DNA of 64,000 nt from contig CM055611.1 in the NCBI GenBank assembly GCA_029379385.1, positions 13,772,062-13,836,061 on the forward strand, in the 5' to 3' direction. This DNA is from Quillaja saponaria. Its lineage: Eukaryota; Streptophyta; Magnoliopsida; Fabales; Quillajaceae. Shown here piece after piece: positions 11,260 through 22,600 of the stretch (the stretch's first letter is position 1; each line of letters starts with the position of its first letter). Both the position numbers and the translations under genes were made by a program. Below the pieces are notes generated by a model, which searched no databases, was not told the origin of the DNA, and was given only the letters and a program-made list of their open reading frames with translations.

Positions 11260-11600
11260 TTGGCAATTTATGGGCTCTAAACTCTTGGTCCAATTTTTGG
11301 CGAGCTTTTGGCTTAATTTTTGGACGAGCACTTGGCTCAATTTTTGATGAGCTCGGTTCAATTTTGGCGAGTTCTTGGCTCTAGATCAATTTTTGGCCAG
11401 CACTTAGCTCAATTTTTAACAACCTTTTAGCTTTGAACACTTGGCTCAATTTTTGGCGAGCCCTTGGCTCTGAGAGGCTGGATTTTGGCTAGCTTTTGGC
11501 TCTGAGCAGTTGGCTCAATTTTGGCAAGCTCTTGGCTTTGAGCACTTGGCTCAATTTTGGCGAGCTCTTGGCTCTGAGCACTTGGCTCAATTTTTGGTGA
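11260..11600. repeat. 36-bp tandem repeat in Tat 3' region
   Basis: Imperfect tandem copies of a unit containing GAGCACTTGGCTCAATTTT and GGCGAGCTCTTGGCTCT. The last copies (about 11496-11590) keep a regular 36-bp period, while earlier copies drift in length. Tandem repeats in the region between integrase and 3' LTR are common in Tat/Ogre elements. The open frames on the minus strand here come from the repeat. Confidence 0.8.
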
Positions 11601-11655
11601 ATAAGAAATGTTAGAAAGGAATCACAATTTATTCGAGTCTTGAAAAAATTACAAA

Positions 11656-13428
11656 TTATTGATAATACTTTCTGAGATGTTGAGCATTCCAGATATGTGG
11701 CAGAGTTTTTCCTTCCATATTCATTAGTTTGTAAGTTCCTGGTGGAACTATCGAAATGATTCGGTATGGTCCTTTCCAAAGCCTCTTGATTTTTCTCTCG
11801 TGGTTGTATCTATTGGAGAATCTATTTAATCTAAGCACCAAGTCTCCCACTCAAAATTCTCTAGGACGGACTTTTGAGTTGAAATATTGAGCTGCCCTTT
11901 GTTGGTAAGCGGCAATTCGAATACCAGCGGATTCTCTCATTTCCTCAATAAGATCTAAATTTGTTCTAAGTCCGTCTTTATTATCTTGCCAGGTTTCCGT
12001 ATTCACTTGTTCCGTTCTCAGAGATGGAATGCCAATTTTCACCAGAATAACAGTTTCGGTACCAAAGGTTATACTAAAAGGTGTTTCACCTATTGTTGAA
12101 CGAGCTGTGGTTCTATAAGACCAAAGGACCTGATGGAGTTTTTCCTCCTAATACATGTTGTGTCTTTCTATTTTTTTGGTTAACCCCTTCATGATAGCTT
12201 TATTAGCTGCTTCCACCTGCCCATTACTTTGAGGATACCCCACCGAAGAGAATCTAATCTCAATGTGAAGCTCTTTGCAGAAATCTTTAATGATTTTGCA
12301 ATCAAATTGTGGTCCGTGATTAGTGATTATGGCCTGCAGTATTCCGTATCGACATATTATATTTGCCCAGATAAATTTTCGGGCTGTTTTTGTCGTGATG
12401 TGCTTGTACACCCCGAACTCAATCCACTTGGTGAAATAGTCAATCATAACAAGAATAAACTTAGAAGTCTTTCCTGTTTTTGTGGTTGGGAATGGACCAA
12501 GAATATCCACTCCCCATGCTGCAAAAGGCCACGGTGTACTTATTGGAGTAAGGGGAACTGTGGGCTGCCGAGGTACTCGAGCTGCGTATTGACAATTCTC
12601 ACATTTTTTTACCCATGCTTTAGAGTCTTGGTGTAATGTTGGCCAGCAGTATCCTGCCCTTAAGATTTTATGGGCAAGAGCCTTAGAGCCTATATGGGAT
12701 CCACAGACTCCGAGATGGACTTCCTCAAGTACATAAGCTGCTTCTTCCTGGTTCAAACATTTTAGGTATGGCAACACATTAGATCTTTTATAAAGGTTTT
12801 GGCCAATGATAGAATGCCTTGCTGCTTTACGTCGGATCGCCCTTGACTGAGATTCATCTAGCGGAAGTTCTCCAGTTTGAAGGTATTGAATAATAGGCGT
12901 GATCCAAGAGCTCTCTAGGTTTAAAACACAAACTTCCTGTTCAACTTCATAACTTGGCCGTTCAACTATCTCAGTAAAAATGTGATGAGGAGTGGAAGAG
13001 TGTTCTTTTTGCATTTTTGACAAAGAATCTGTGGCTGTGTTTTCTGATCTAGAGATAAGTGTGATGGAGACATTAGAAAAATCTTTCTTTAGTTCATTGA
13101 CTTGCCGTAAGCACTTACTCATAGTGATGTCCTTAGCTTCATATTCCCCCGTCATTTGACAGACAACCAACTTGGAGTCACTGAATATTTTGAGGTAGGT
13201 TACGGAGATTGCTTGGGCTAACTTCATTCTGGCTATCAATGCCTCATATTCTGTTGCATTGTTAGAGGCTCCAAATTGTAGAGTTAGGGCACACTCTATT
13301 GGTGTTCCGTCTGGACTTTGTAGAATTAGGCCTGCTCCATAATCTTGTTTGTTTAAGGATCCATCCACATATAATGTCCAGACATTATTAACCTGTGGGG
13401 AAAAAATGTCGCCCTCTATTACATCTAA
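11656..13428 (-). pseudogene. Tat pol, second RNase H and integrase
   Basis: One continuous frame broken by three stops. It starts after the TAG at about 13429 with a second RNase H (WTLYVDGSLNKQDYGAGLIL, ASNNATEYEALIARMKLA, KIFSDSKLVV: the D-E-D catalytic set). Integrase follows, with a zinc-binding HHCC region (HLGVCGSH ... CENCQ) and a DDE core: Asp in WGVDILGPF, Asp expected in ITNHGPQFD, Glu in GQVEAANK. The core motif usually read as TDNG is ITNHG, so the second catalytic Asp is lost. The C-terminus (GPYRIISIVPPGTYKL ... HIWNAQHLRKYYQ) ends at 11656. Stops: TAG at 12148-12150 after RHNMY and TGA at 11851-11853 before VGDLVLR. Not functional. Confidence 0.85.
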
Positions 13429-14813
13429 CTAGTCTCTAGTTGTCAACTCGACTAAAAAATCCACTAAGGCTTGGGTTTTGATTATGGACCGTGGTACATA
13501 CCTGATGTCAAACTCACTGAGTTCAACAGACCAGCTAATCATCCTGCCAGAAGTATCTGGCTTATGTAGAGTTTTCTGCAGGGGTTGATTAGTACGAACT
13601 TCAATTGTATGTGCTTGAAAATAGGCTCGAAGTTTTCGAGTTGAAATGAGTACAACAAATATTGTTTTTTCAATAGTAGGATATCGTGTTTTTGGCCCTT
13701 TAAGAAGCTTGCTGACATAATAAATAGGTTGTTGCTTTCCGTTATTCTCTCTGACAATGACAGAACTAACCGCAACTAGTGAGACTCCCAGGTACAATGT
13801 AAGTGTTTCACCTTTTTCTGGTCTACCTAGGACTGGTACAGTTGTCAAGTATTTTTTGAGTTCCACAAAAGATTTTTCGTAGTCATCCATCCACGTAAAT
13901 GCTTTGGTTAAGGTCTTGAAGAAAGGAAAACATATGTCCGCTGATCGGGACATAAATAGGGCTAAGGCTGTGACTCGTCCTGTCAACCATTGTACTTCTT
14001 TTATTGTTTTGGGGCTCTTCATTTCGAGGATATCTTTTATCTTGTCCAGGTTTGCTTCTATTCCTCTGGTTATTAACATAAAACCTAAGAATTTTCCCAC
14101 AATTACTCCGAAAGAACACTTGGTAGGATTAAGTTTCATTTTGTGTTTGTTAAGCACGGAAAAGGCCTCTGTTAGGTCGGAAATGTGTTCCTGGACTGAT
14201 TTGCTCTTAACGAGCATGTCATCAACATATACTTCCATATTGTGTCCAATCTGAGATTTGAAAATCTTGTTGACTAATCTCTGATACGTGGCACCTGCTT
14301 TTTTCAAACCAAAAGGCATCACTTTATAACAATAAGTGCCCTTTTCGGTTATAAATGAAGTTTTCTCCTGATATTCTTCGACCATGAGAATTTGATTGTA
14401 GTCAGAATATGCATCCATAAAACTTAGTAGTTCGTTTCCTGTGGCATTGTCTCTGTGAAGTCTACGTACATTCGTCATTTCCCGTTTGGTTTCTTCACCA
14501 TAACCACATTGGACAGCCAATCAGGATAATAGACTTCTCGAATAAATCTGGCTGCCAGAAGTTTGTCTACCTCCTCGTCAATGGCTTTTTACTTTTCTGG
14601 AGCGAAACTTCTTTTTTTCTGTCTGACGGGATGTATGTCCGGATTCGTGCTGAGTTTCTGAGAGATTATTGATGTGCTTATTTCGAGCATGTCAGCTGCA
14701 GTCCAGGCAAACACTTCCCTATTTTTTATCAAGAACTGGGTGAGTTTTGCTCGGGTGTCCGAGCTCATGTCTGTGCCTAAAAGAACAGTTTTATCATTGT
14801 TTCCTGCGAATAG
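13429..14813 (-). pseudogene. Tat pol, reverse transcriptase with first RNase H
   Basis: Reverse transcriptase core with LLSFMDAYSDYNQI, VMPFGLKKAGATYQRLVNKI and the catalytic box YVDDMLVKS. It is followed by the usual gypsy RNase H/connection region (LTLYLGVSLVAVSSVIV ... PIYYVSKLLKGPKTRYPTIE ... IRYVPR). The N-terminal part (EEVDKLLAARFIREV, WLSNVVMVKKPNGK) is in the gag frame; the rest, from about 14465, is in another frame. The family normally has about 20 residues between VDFT and the ATGNELLSF part, and these are missing, so an out-of-frame deletion of roughly 70 bp has removed part of the finger region. In-frame TAA (about 14587) and TGA (about 14483) occur upstream of it. Confidence 0.85.
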
Positions 14814-16781
14814 TTAGATTGGCTGAGTGACTCCAATAGAATCTTCATTTTTCCAACCATCCTTCTGTTTTCTCGGCCTCGGATCTCGGGGATCATCTGT
14901 TGTAAGAACCTCAGAATTCTTGCTTTTCATGCATCCCATGTAACACTGCCTTACCACTTTCTGATTTCCTCGAATTGTTCCAACGCCCTCTAGACTTAAG
15001 AATTTCAAACACACATGCCAAGATGAGGGGATTGCCCTTGCTGAATTGAGGAATGGCATTCCCAATATGACATTATAGGATGATCTAGCTTTCACAATGC
15101 AAAATGTTGTCATAATTGTTCTCATGTACCTTTTGTCTTCTAATGTAACAGGAAGTTCAATTGTTCCTTCTGTGATCACCTGCTTTCCATTGAATCCCAC
15201 CAAGGCTCCCTGGAATGGTCGTAGCCTATCACTGGCAATTCCCATTTGTTTAAAACAATTATAGTACATTATATTTGTTGAACTGCCATTGTCAACTAGC
15301 ACGCGATTGACTGAGAAATTGGCTATATTAGTATTAATTACTAATGCATCGTCATGTGGAGATTCTACCTCCTGTAAATCTTCATTAGAAAAAGATATTG
15401 TCCCCGTGGGAGGGGATAACTTGGCTTTTTTGCCAATTTCATTTATCATCAACGGTCTTTTTGAATATTGTTTTTGGTCGGCCAAAGTTGGTCCTCCAGA
15501 GGCTAAACCACTTGTGATGGTATATATAACACCAATTGGTTCTTCTTTATCTTTCCTTGGTTGATCTTGACGTCTTTCTTCTCTTAAACAAAAAGCCCTA
15601 TGATCATCATTATGATTACTCTGTCTTTTACCGTCGTCTCTTATTGTTTTAAATTTTTCACTGGAAGCATGATTACGGAGATACCCTGGTTGGATCAATT
15701 CTTCAATCTGATCTCTCAATTGCCAGCAGTCATTTGTCTTATGGCCGGGTCCCTGATGGAAATCATAATATTTACTTTGATCAAGGTTTTTTAGGTTTGC
15801 TCGCTGCTTGGGAGGCCCTTGAAAAAATCCTTTATGTTTTTTTGCAAAAAGGATTTTCGAGGGTGTTTTGTTTAATGGCTGGTAAGCCAGGAAACGACGC
15901 AGTGGTGAACGTTGTCTTGGCCTGTGTCCCTCTCTCCTTGAAGGTTCAATATTTCCATCTTGACGACGAGGTTTTTCTGGAGAAGGAGGTCGTTGTATTA
16001 TCTGGCCATAGGTAGTCATCAAGGCACGTTCAGTTTCTTCTGCATTAATGTATTCTTCCACCCGTTGCATTAGTTCTTCCAGCCTGGCTGGAGTATGCTT
16101 ATTTATATCATGGCGAAAAGAAGATTTTCGCATACTGGCTTTTAATATTGTAATTATGGTCTGTGGATTGGCATCACCGACCTCAAGAACTCCATTGTTA
16201 AAACGAGCCATGAACTTTTTTAACAATTCCGAGTCCCCTTGTTTTATTCTCAGGAGATTGGTGGCATCCTTTTTTTGTTTCCTTTTTGTCATGAAATGTC
16301 TCTGGAATGCTATCACAAGTTCATCAAAAGATCTTATAGAATTTTGAGGGAGGTGTACAAACCATAATCGAGTTCTGTCTCTTAATGCTGCAGCAAAGGC
16401 ACGGCACATAATCTGATTCGGAATTCCATGAAGCAGCATTAATGATTCGAACCCAGTAACAAAATCATTGGGATTAGAGAAGCCATTATATTGTTCTGAT
16501 GCAGGTATCTTCAAGCCAGTTAATACCCGAAAAGAGATGACCTCTTCCGTAAAGGGATGATGAGCTGAGCTTCCAGAGATGTATCCCTCTGCTTGGCTAG
16601 GCAATTGTTCTACTTTGTCCACTTCTTCTAACTGCTTGTTTCTTCCTTGGCCGGTGAATTCATCTCCATCCTGATTTGGTTCCTTGTCTACATTTGCTAT
16701 CTGTTCTTGGTGGCTTAAGAGTTGATTATCATGAGCAGGGGTGGTGTTTATTTTGGCTACCAGTGTTTGTACTGTTGACAT
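14814..16781 (-). CDS. Tat gag and aspartic protease
   Basis: An open frame of 655 codons, the longest in the element. Residues about 70-255 form the retrotransposon gag domain (SFRVLTGLKIPASEQYNGFS, FAAALRDRTRLWFVHLP, RRHFMTKRKQKKDATNLL-like run). Near residue 340 is a degenerate zinc knuckle, YYDFHQGPGHKTNDCW, where the first Cys is Tyr. Near residue 495 is the protease active site in VNRVLVDNGSSTNIMYY, with ILGMPFLNSARA as the second protease motif. Met at 16781 is the first in-frame ATG, but the frame stays open back to the primer site, so the true start is uncertain. It ends at TAA 14814 before reverse transcriptase; whether that stop is original is unclear. Confidence 0.8.
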   Translation of the reverse strand: MSTVQTLVAKINTTPAHDNQLLSHQEQIANVDKEPNQDGDEFTGQGRNKQLEEVDKVEQLPSQAEGYISGSSAHHPFTEEVISFRVLTGLKIPASEQYNGFSNPNDFVTGFESLMLLHGIPNQIMCRAFAAALRDRTRLWFVHLPQNSIRSFDELVIAFQRHFMTKRKQKKDATNLLRIKQGDSELLKKFMARFNNGVLEVGDANPQTIITILKASMRKSSFRHDINKHTPARLEELMQRVEEYINAEETERALMTTYGQIIQRPPSPEKPRRQDGNIEPSRREGHRPRQRSPLRRFLAYQPLNKTPSKILFAKKHKGFFQGPPKQRANLKNLDQSKYYDFHQGPGHKTNDCWQLRDQIEELIQPGYLRNHASSEKFKTIRDDGKRQSNHNDDHRAFCLREERRQDQPRKDKEEPIGVIYTITSGLASGGPTLADQKQYSKRPLMINEIGKKAKLSPPTGTISFSNEDLQEVESPHDDALVINTNIANFSVNRVLVDNGSSTNIMYYNCFKQMGIASDRLRPFQGALVGFNGKQVITEGTIELPVTLEDKRYMRTIMTTFCIVKARSSYNVILGMPFLNSARAIPSSWHVCLKFLSLEGVGTIRGNQKVVRQCYMGCMKSKNSEVLTTDDPRDPRPRKQKDGWKNEDSIGVTQPI

Positions 16782-16928
16782 TAATGCCTGGAACTGTTGT
16801 TGGGTTACTAGGGTATCAAGTTCTATTATGGATGGTTGGGATGGTGTAGATGTAGCTGTTTGACCGGTTTGGTTGTTTGGTGATTCACATACTGTTGGTT
16901 GATTTTCTATGATGGTACACGAGCGTTG

Positions 16929-16948
16929 GTCCCCACTGACGACTCCAA
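16929..16948 (-). promoter_or_regulatory. Primer binding site of the Tat element
   Basis: Directly after the 5' LTR on the minus strand comes TTGGAGTCGTCAGTGGGGAC. Tat-lineage elements usually carry a related sequence there (TGGCGCCGTCTGTGGG type) as their tRNA-primed start. The position (one base from the LTR) fits; the exact tRNA is not assigned. Confidence 0.6.
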
Positions 16949-17454
16949 TGTTAGATCCCGAAGTGGAGGATCTAATATTTGAGATGGATCTAGACTGTTT
17001 CTATTGTATGATAGGCTGATGGTGTGAGGGTGATGGCGAGATAGTAATACTGGTGTTGGCAGGAATTTATCCAAGCTGAACTCCTTCTTGGAAAAATGAG
17101 ACGATATCAGAGATTGAGAATTTTCTCCAAGAACCCTCCGATGATAAAGTCAGAGCTATTCAACAAAATAGTATGAAATGTAATGAGCCAAGTTGTTTCT
17201 GGTTACCTTCAAAGTTTGAGCTACTTTATGTAGTTTGTTGTAGCCGTGTCCATTATTATTCTGTCATTAATTTCCAAAGGTTGTTTGTTGAATTAACTTC
17301 TTCAACGGTCTTTTTTTAATTTCTGTAACAGTCCCTATGTTTTATGGTTTTTATTCTTGTGACTATACATCTACCCTAACACTTAAACTTTTCTAATATT
17401 TAATCTTTGCTACGTATCCTTTTTATATTGGATGTAATGTATTGCGTATTAACA
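16949..17454 (-). repeat. Tat element 5' LTR
   Basis: 506 bp, direct repeat of 8037-8542. It is the promoter-bearing LTR for gag-pol. It adjoins the right-hand GGACC target duplication at 17455. Confidence 0.92.
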
Positions 17455-17459
17455 GGACC

Positions 17460-17870
17460 AACGACCATAATCAATTTTCAGCAAATAAAAATTGTAACAC
17501 TAAACTTGCAGAACTTTCGGTCAGTGGATTAATCATTCAAGCTCGTTGATGCATTATTTATTCATAGTCAACAGGAAAAAAGCCAATAGTTAAACTCTTT
17601 TTTTTTTTTCAAAATAAAAAAGAGAAAAGAACAAATAATAACACGTTAGATATATCTTAAAACAGAACATAGAGCAAAGGTCTAATAGAACTAATAATAA
17701 CAACCTAGACATTACCCATTAGATTGTGGCCATAACACAAATAGCCATTAAAGTATGTAAAAAAAAGAAAAACAATATATCAAAGAACAGTGTGCTCAAG
17801 TAAGCCAATTAGATCAAAGAATAGCTTAGCTGAATGAACATAAAACATATACATATAGATATGTAACCTC

Positions 17871-17933
<63 letters not shown>

Positions 17934-18387
17934 TAGAGAAATTATCATATGAAATATTGAGGATTACAACCTCAATCTCTTTATGTAAAAAAAATAGATA
18001 AATAAATAAAAAGTCAAAACAACATTATTAACAAAAGTAGGAAGATACTAATACTTAAGTATACTTTTCACAAATGTCTCGTCAAATCTCAATTTCGCAT
18101 TTAAGTAATTTACCATCAAAACAAGTTCTACTTTATGTTAGTTTTTGCATATAAATATATGTATTAGAAATTTATATGTATATGATAAAAAATTTATTAA
18201 ATAAACGAGCTAGCTAATGAGCTTATTACCTGAGTTTGCAAAGATTGAAATTGACTCATTTTACTAAACGAGCTCAAATAAAACTCAAGATTAGCTCGTT
18301 TAGAAAATGAGCCGAGCTCAACCTGAATCCTTAACAAGTAGCTCACAAGCTGTTCATGAGCTAGCTTGGCTCATTGCTACTCTACGT
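17460..18387. other. AT-rich spacer with (TA)n microsatellite
   Basis: A TA run of about 60 bp lies at 17879-17938. Near 18200-18370 are scattered GAGCTC/GAGCTAGC motifs like those in the Tat 3' region, perhaps an old transposon piece. No gene was seen. Confidence 0.55.
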
Positions 18388-19395
18388 ATCACACTTAGTA
18401 CTGAAATGCACAAAGTCATGCCACATCCTAAGAACAAAGAATAATAATAAAATATAAAATTAGGAAACTAGATCTGAACCCTTCATTTTACACAGTACTA
18501 TACACCTTTTTTTTCTTATTATAAGAAATGAGATTAGTAATTGACTCGATGATATTATCATATTTTAGTTTAGGGTTAAATAAGTTGATGCATCACTAAT
18601 TGGAGATGAAATTAATAACTGAATCAATGAGGGAAACAAATAACTTCCTCTAAATGCATAACAATTCTGATCACCCGAATGCCCACATACACATGTATTT
18701 AGTTAACCCATGAGCAAATTATCAAAATAAAAACACATAATTGGGAAACAACGATATACTTCCACATAATTTATTCATCTGGGTTCTTGTTTTCATTATT
18801 CATTTTTCCTTAAAAAAAAAAAAAAAGAAGAAGAAGAAGAAACTGCACTTTATTCCGAATAAAAAATCTTACATTTATTAATCCTTCTGAATATTTTGCA
18901 AAGGGTTATTATGCTTGTCATCAATATGAAACATGTTACTTATATGCATGCAGTTCTTCTCTTACAGTAAAATAAACAAAGGGAAGAAGCTGGAAGCTTA
19001 AACAATTATAGTTTTCAAAGATAATACATAACCCCAAGTTGAATTAGATGAAGAACCAACACTTATTACAATGATAATGTAGTTAATAACCGGATACAAT
19101 TTCTTCAAATTATAAAAAAATAGAGAACCTCACATCAGTCATTCATTTACCATGTTTACTTATAATTAAGAATGTTGGCGTCCTCATCCAAGAAACCGCG
19201 TTTTTCTTTCCATAACAGCATTGCCAAAGATATATAATATATAACCCCATCCCCAGAATTTGATTAACAAACAATTGTTATTACAATGATAATATAGTTT
19301 ATAGGACATAACTTTCTCCAAATAAAATAAGAGAAACCGCGTCTGCTTAGATTTTGTAATTACACCGCATATATCACTGCGATTTGGTAATTGCT
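18388..19395 (+). promoter_or_regulatory. TNL upstream region (duplicated at 5565-6695)
   Basis: About 1 kb upstream of the TNL, ending roughly 250 bp before its start codon, with a close copy at 5565-6695. The stretch shared by both copies is the best candidate for promoter DNA. Individual elements were not assigned. Confidence 0.5.
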
Positions 19396-19643
19396 TAGCT
19401 TCTTCTATTTCTTATACAATAATGGAGTATTCATTTGAACTCTTGACTTTCTGACTTCTGTAGATAATGTAATAAAGAATCCAGGAGAAGAAACAAACAA
19501 GATGAACAAAAGAATTAAAAACGCGTTTCTTCGCAAATTGCAAATATCATTCTGAATTTCAGAGGTTTAAGATTCACAGATCCCCTTAGCTTCCTCTTTG
19601 ATTTTCTAATTTCTTGACTCTTTCAAAAAAAACTAGGAAATAA

Positions 19644-22600
19644 ATGAAGTCTTGGTTGTCACTCTTCAGATCTCCTCCTCCTCCCCTTCTTCCCGATACT
19701 TCCACTCCCTCTGCTCTTCCTTCCACTACTTGTCCAGAAAAGCATGATGTCTTCCTCAGTTTCAGAGGAGAAGACACCCGCAACAACTTTACCAGTCAGC
19801 TTTATGAGGCTTTATGCAGCAAACAAATTGAAACTTTCATAGATGATGAAGAACTGGACAGAGGGGGTGAAATCTCTCCATCGCTTCTGAAAGCAATTGA
19901 ACAATCAAACCTTTCTGTTATCATTTTCTCCAAAAACTATGCTTCTTCAAAATGGTGTTTGGATGAACTCGTGAAAATACTTGAATCCAAGGAGAAAAAT
20001 GGACAGATTGTTATCCCTGTTTTCTATCATGTAGATCCATCAAATGTAAGGAAACAGTGTGGGAGTTATGCTCTATTTCCCAAACATTGGCAATTAATAT
20101 TTCTAGGCAACATGAACAAGCTGCCAAAGTGGAAAGCTGCTTTGACGGAAGCAGCCAATCTCTCTGGTTGGGATTCAACCAATATTATGTAAGTAGCTTT
20201 ATTTTTTTTCTTTTTTTTCTTTTTTTTCTTTGTTGAGAGGCTCTTATGTTTGTTCTTCCGTATATATACTAGGTCTGAGGCGCAACTTGTCAAGAGAGTT
20301 GTCCAAGACATTTTGCTAAAATTGAATCGTATGTCCCAAGGTGGTTTCAATTCCAAAGACTTGGTTGGTATTGACAAACACATTGTGAAAATTGAATCCT
20401 TATTGCAGATCGGGCCATTAAATGTTCGCATTGTGGGAATTTGGGGCATGGGTGGAATAGGAAAAACAACCATTGCTGATGCTGTATTTACCAAGCTCGT
20501 TTCTCTATTTGAAAGTTATTGCTTTGTTGCCAATGTCCGAGAGCAAGTTGAAAGGTTTGGATTGAATTATTTACGAGATAAATGTCTTTCTGATTTATTG
20601 GAGCAAGAAAATCTACGCATTGGCACTCCTAGTATGGGATCCACTTTTGTGAAGGAGAGGCTTCGCCGTAAAAAGGCTCTTGTTGTTTTTGATGATGTTG
20701 ATGATCCAAATCACCTAGAATATTTACTTGGTAATTCAGGGGATCGTTGTTTTGGCTCAGGAAGTAGAGTCATGGTGACGTGTAGAGATAGGCAGATTCT
20801 TGTCAAGGCTGCTAATGAAATATACGAGGTTCCAAAAATGAACTTTCATGAATCTCTTCTGCTATTTTGTTTGAATGCCTTTAAACAGGATAATTGTGTG
20901 GAAGATTTCAAGGAATTGTCTGAAAGGATGGTGTATTATTGTGATGGTATTCCACTAGCTCTTAAAGTCTTGGGCGCCTCTCTTTACGGAAAAAGTAAAG
21001 AAAAATGGGAAAGCAGTTTGAAGAAACTAGAAGAAACTCCTCACAAAGATATCCAGAAAGTATTGAAGTTAAGTTATGATGGACTTGATGAAAAAGAGAA
21101 GGCTATTTTTCTTGACATTGCATGTTTCTTCTTTGAATTCACCCGTTTGGCTGATTTAACAGCTATACTAGGTCACTCTGCAATTATGACTATAGACATT
21201 CTTGTTGATTTATCTCTTGTATCCATTTCATATGATGGGAAAAATATATACATGCATGATTTGATAAGGAAAATGGGTCAAGAAATTATTCGTCAACAAT
21301 CTACTATAGAGCCTCGAAGACGCAGTCGACTATGGTCTGCTAAGGATATTTGCTCGACTAAGGATATTTGTCACATGTTGACCAACAATACGGTAATTTA
21401 CGTTTCTTTTTCATTTTAATTTTTTTTACCACAAATCTTGAATAAAATTGCACTAGCAAGTCGTATACATAACTAGTACTTAATTGTTTACTCTTTTTTT
21501 TTATTTTACCACCAAGTGTGAGTCTAATATTAAATGGTTTATCGTGCGAGTTATCTCAGGGGACCAACGAAGTGGAATGTATATCCTTAGACATGTCAGA
21601 AATCAATGAGTTGCATATTAGTGCTACGGCCCTGCAGTTGCCTAATCTAAGATTGTTCAGCATTCATGATAACACCTTCTCCTCAAAAGTTCATGTTCTA
21701 GGAGGTCCTGTGAGATTTTCGGATGGAATTAGATTTTTGAAATGGATAGGATATCCTTGCAAATCCTTGGAGATCCATTCTACTGAGAATCTTGTTGAAC
21801 TTCGATTGCCTTTTAGCCATCTTGAAAAACTTTGGGATGGATTTCAGGTAAATATTAGTAATAGTTTTCTCTTTCCTTTCCTAAATTTGAGTTTAGGAAT
21901 TATTTACTGTTTTGGTATTTTAAGAATTGATAAAAAAAAATATAAAAAATTGGTTTCTAAGATTTTTTATTTTTTTTAGAAAAAAATTAATAATAATAAT
22001 ATCTTATAGGTTCTAAATTTTTTCTTTTATGATCCTGCAAAAGTTAATTATTTTAAAATAAAAATTGTAAACAAGTCCAAATTATTAAATTTAAATAAAA
22101 TATCACACAATTATTTGATATGATTAAAAATACTTTAAAAGAATTTGAGGCCTTAAGAAAAAAATTTATTGTTTATAAAAAGATCTGTTTAAAATTTTAA
22201 ATCGATAAATCTAATTTTTCTAATAATTGTATTAATATTCATATAATTTTTTCTCACATGCACTTATTAATGAGTTGGATTTGATTAAAATTTAAACATT
22301 TATGTTTATTTATTTTTATTTTGTGTGTGTGACAGAACGTTCCAAATTTGAGAAAAGTAGACTTGATATATTCAGACCATCTGGTTAGATTTCCAGATCT
22401 TTCCCAGGCCACAAATCTTTTGAGTGTAAATCTTCTTGGGTGTAGAAAACTTAAGATGTTTCCAGTGGTATCAACGAATATAAAAGAATTGGTCTTAGGC
22501 GAGACGGCAATAGAGGAAGTGCCATCCTCAATCGCGAGACTTGCTCAATTGTCAACGTTGGATCTTTCTAGCTGTGAATCGCTTCAGAATCTTTCGAGCA

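Larger units (their letters stand above)
8037..17454 (-). mobile_element. Ty3/gypsy retrotransposon, Tat lineage, complete-ended but dead
   Basis: A 9.4-kb element with two 506-bp LTRs (8037-8542 and 16949-17454) that begin TGTTAGATCC and end TTAACA. It is flanked by a perfect 5-bp target duplication, GGACC (8032-8036 and 17455-17459). Transcription runs on the minus strand. In order: primer site, gag, protease, reverse transcriptase with its own RNase H, a second RNase H, integrase, a tandem repeat, an antisense gene and a purine tract. Two RNase H domains plus an antisense gene before the 3' LTR are marks of the Tat/Ogre group. By eye about 40 of 506 LTR positions differ (roughly 8%), so the insertion is not recent. 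Stops and a deletion in pol make it non-autonomous now. Confidence 0.92.

Noticed and set aside
8600..11600. CRISPR-like array suggested by repeated units
   Set aside because: Units are contiguous or irregular without unique spacers, lie inside a plant retrotransposon, and the genome is eukaryotic.
12229..16347. Plus-strand open frames of 60-135 codons across the Tat gag-pol region
   Set aside because: They lie opposite to well-recognised gag, RT and integrase frames and show no family motifs of their own. Only the frames at 9.3-11.1 kb, outside gag-pol, have independent support.
20066..20494. 142-codon minus-strand frame over the TNL
   Set aside because: It is the shadow of the TIR/NBS exons and crosses a T-rich intron read as poly-lysine.
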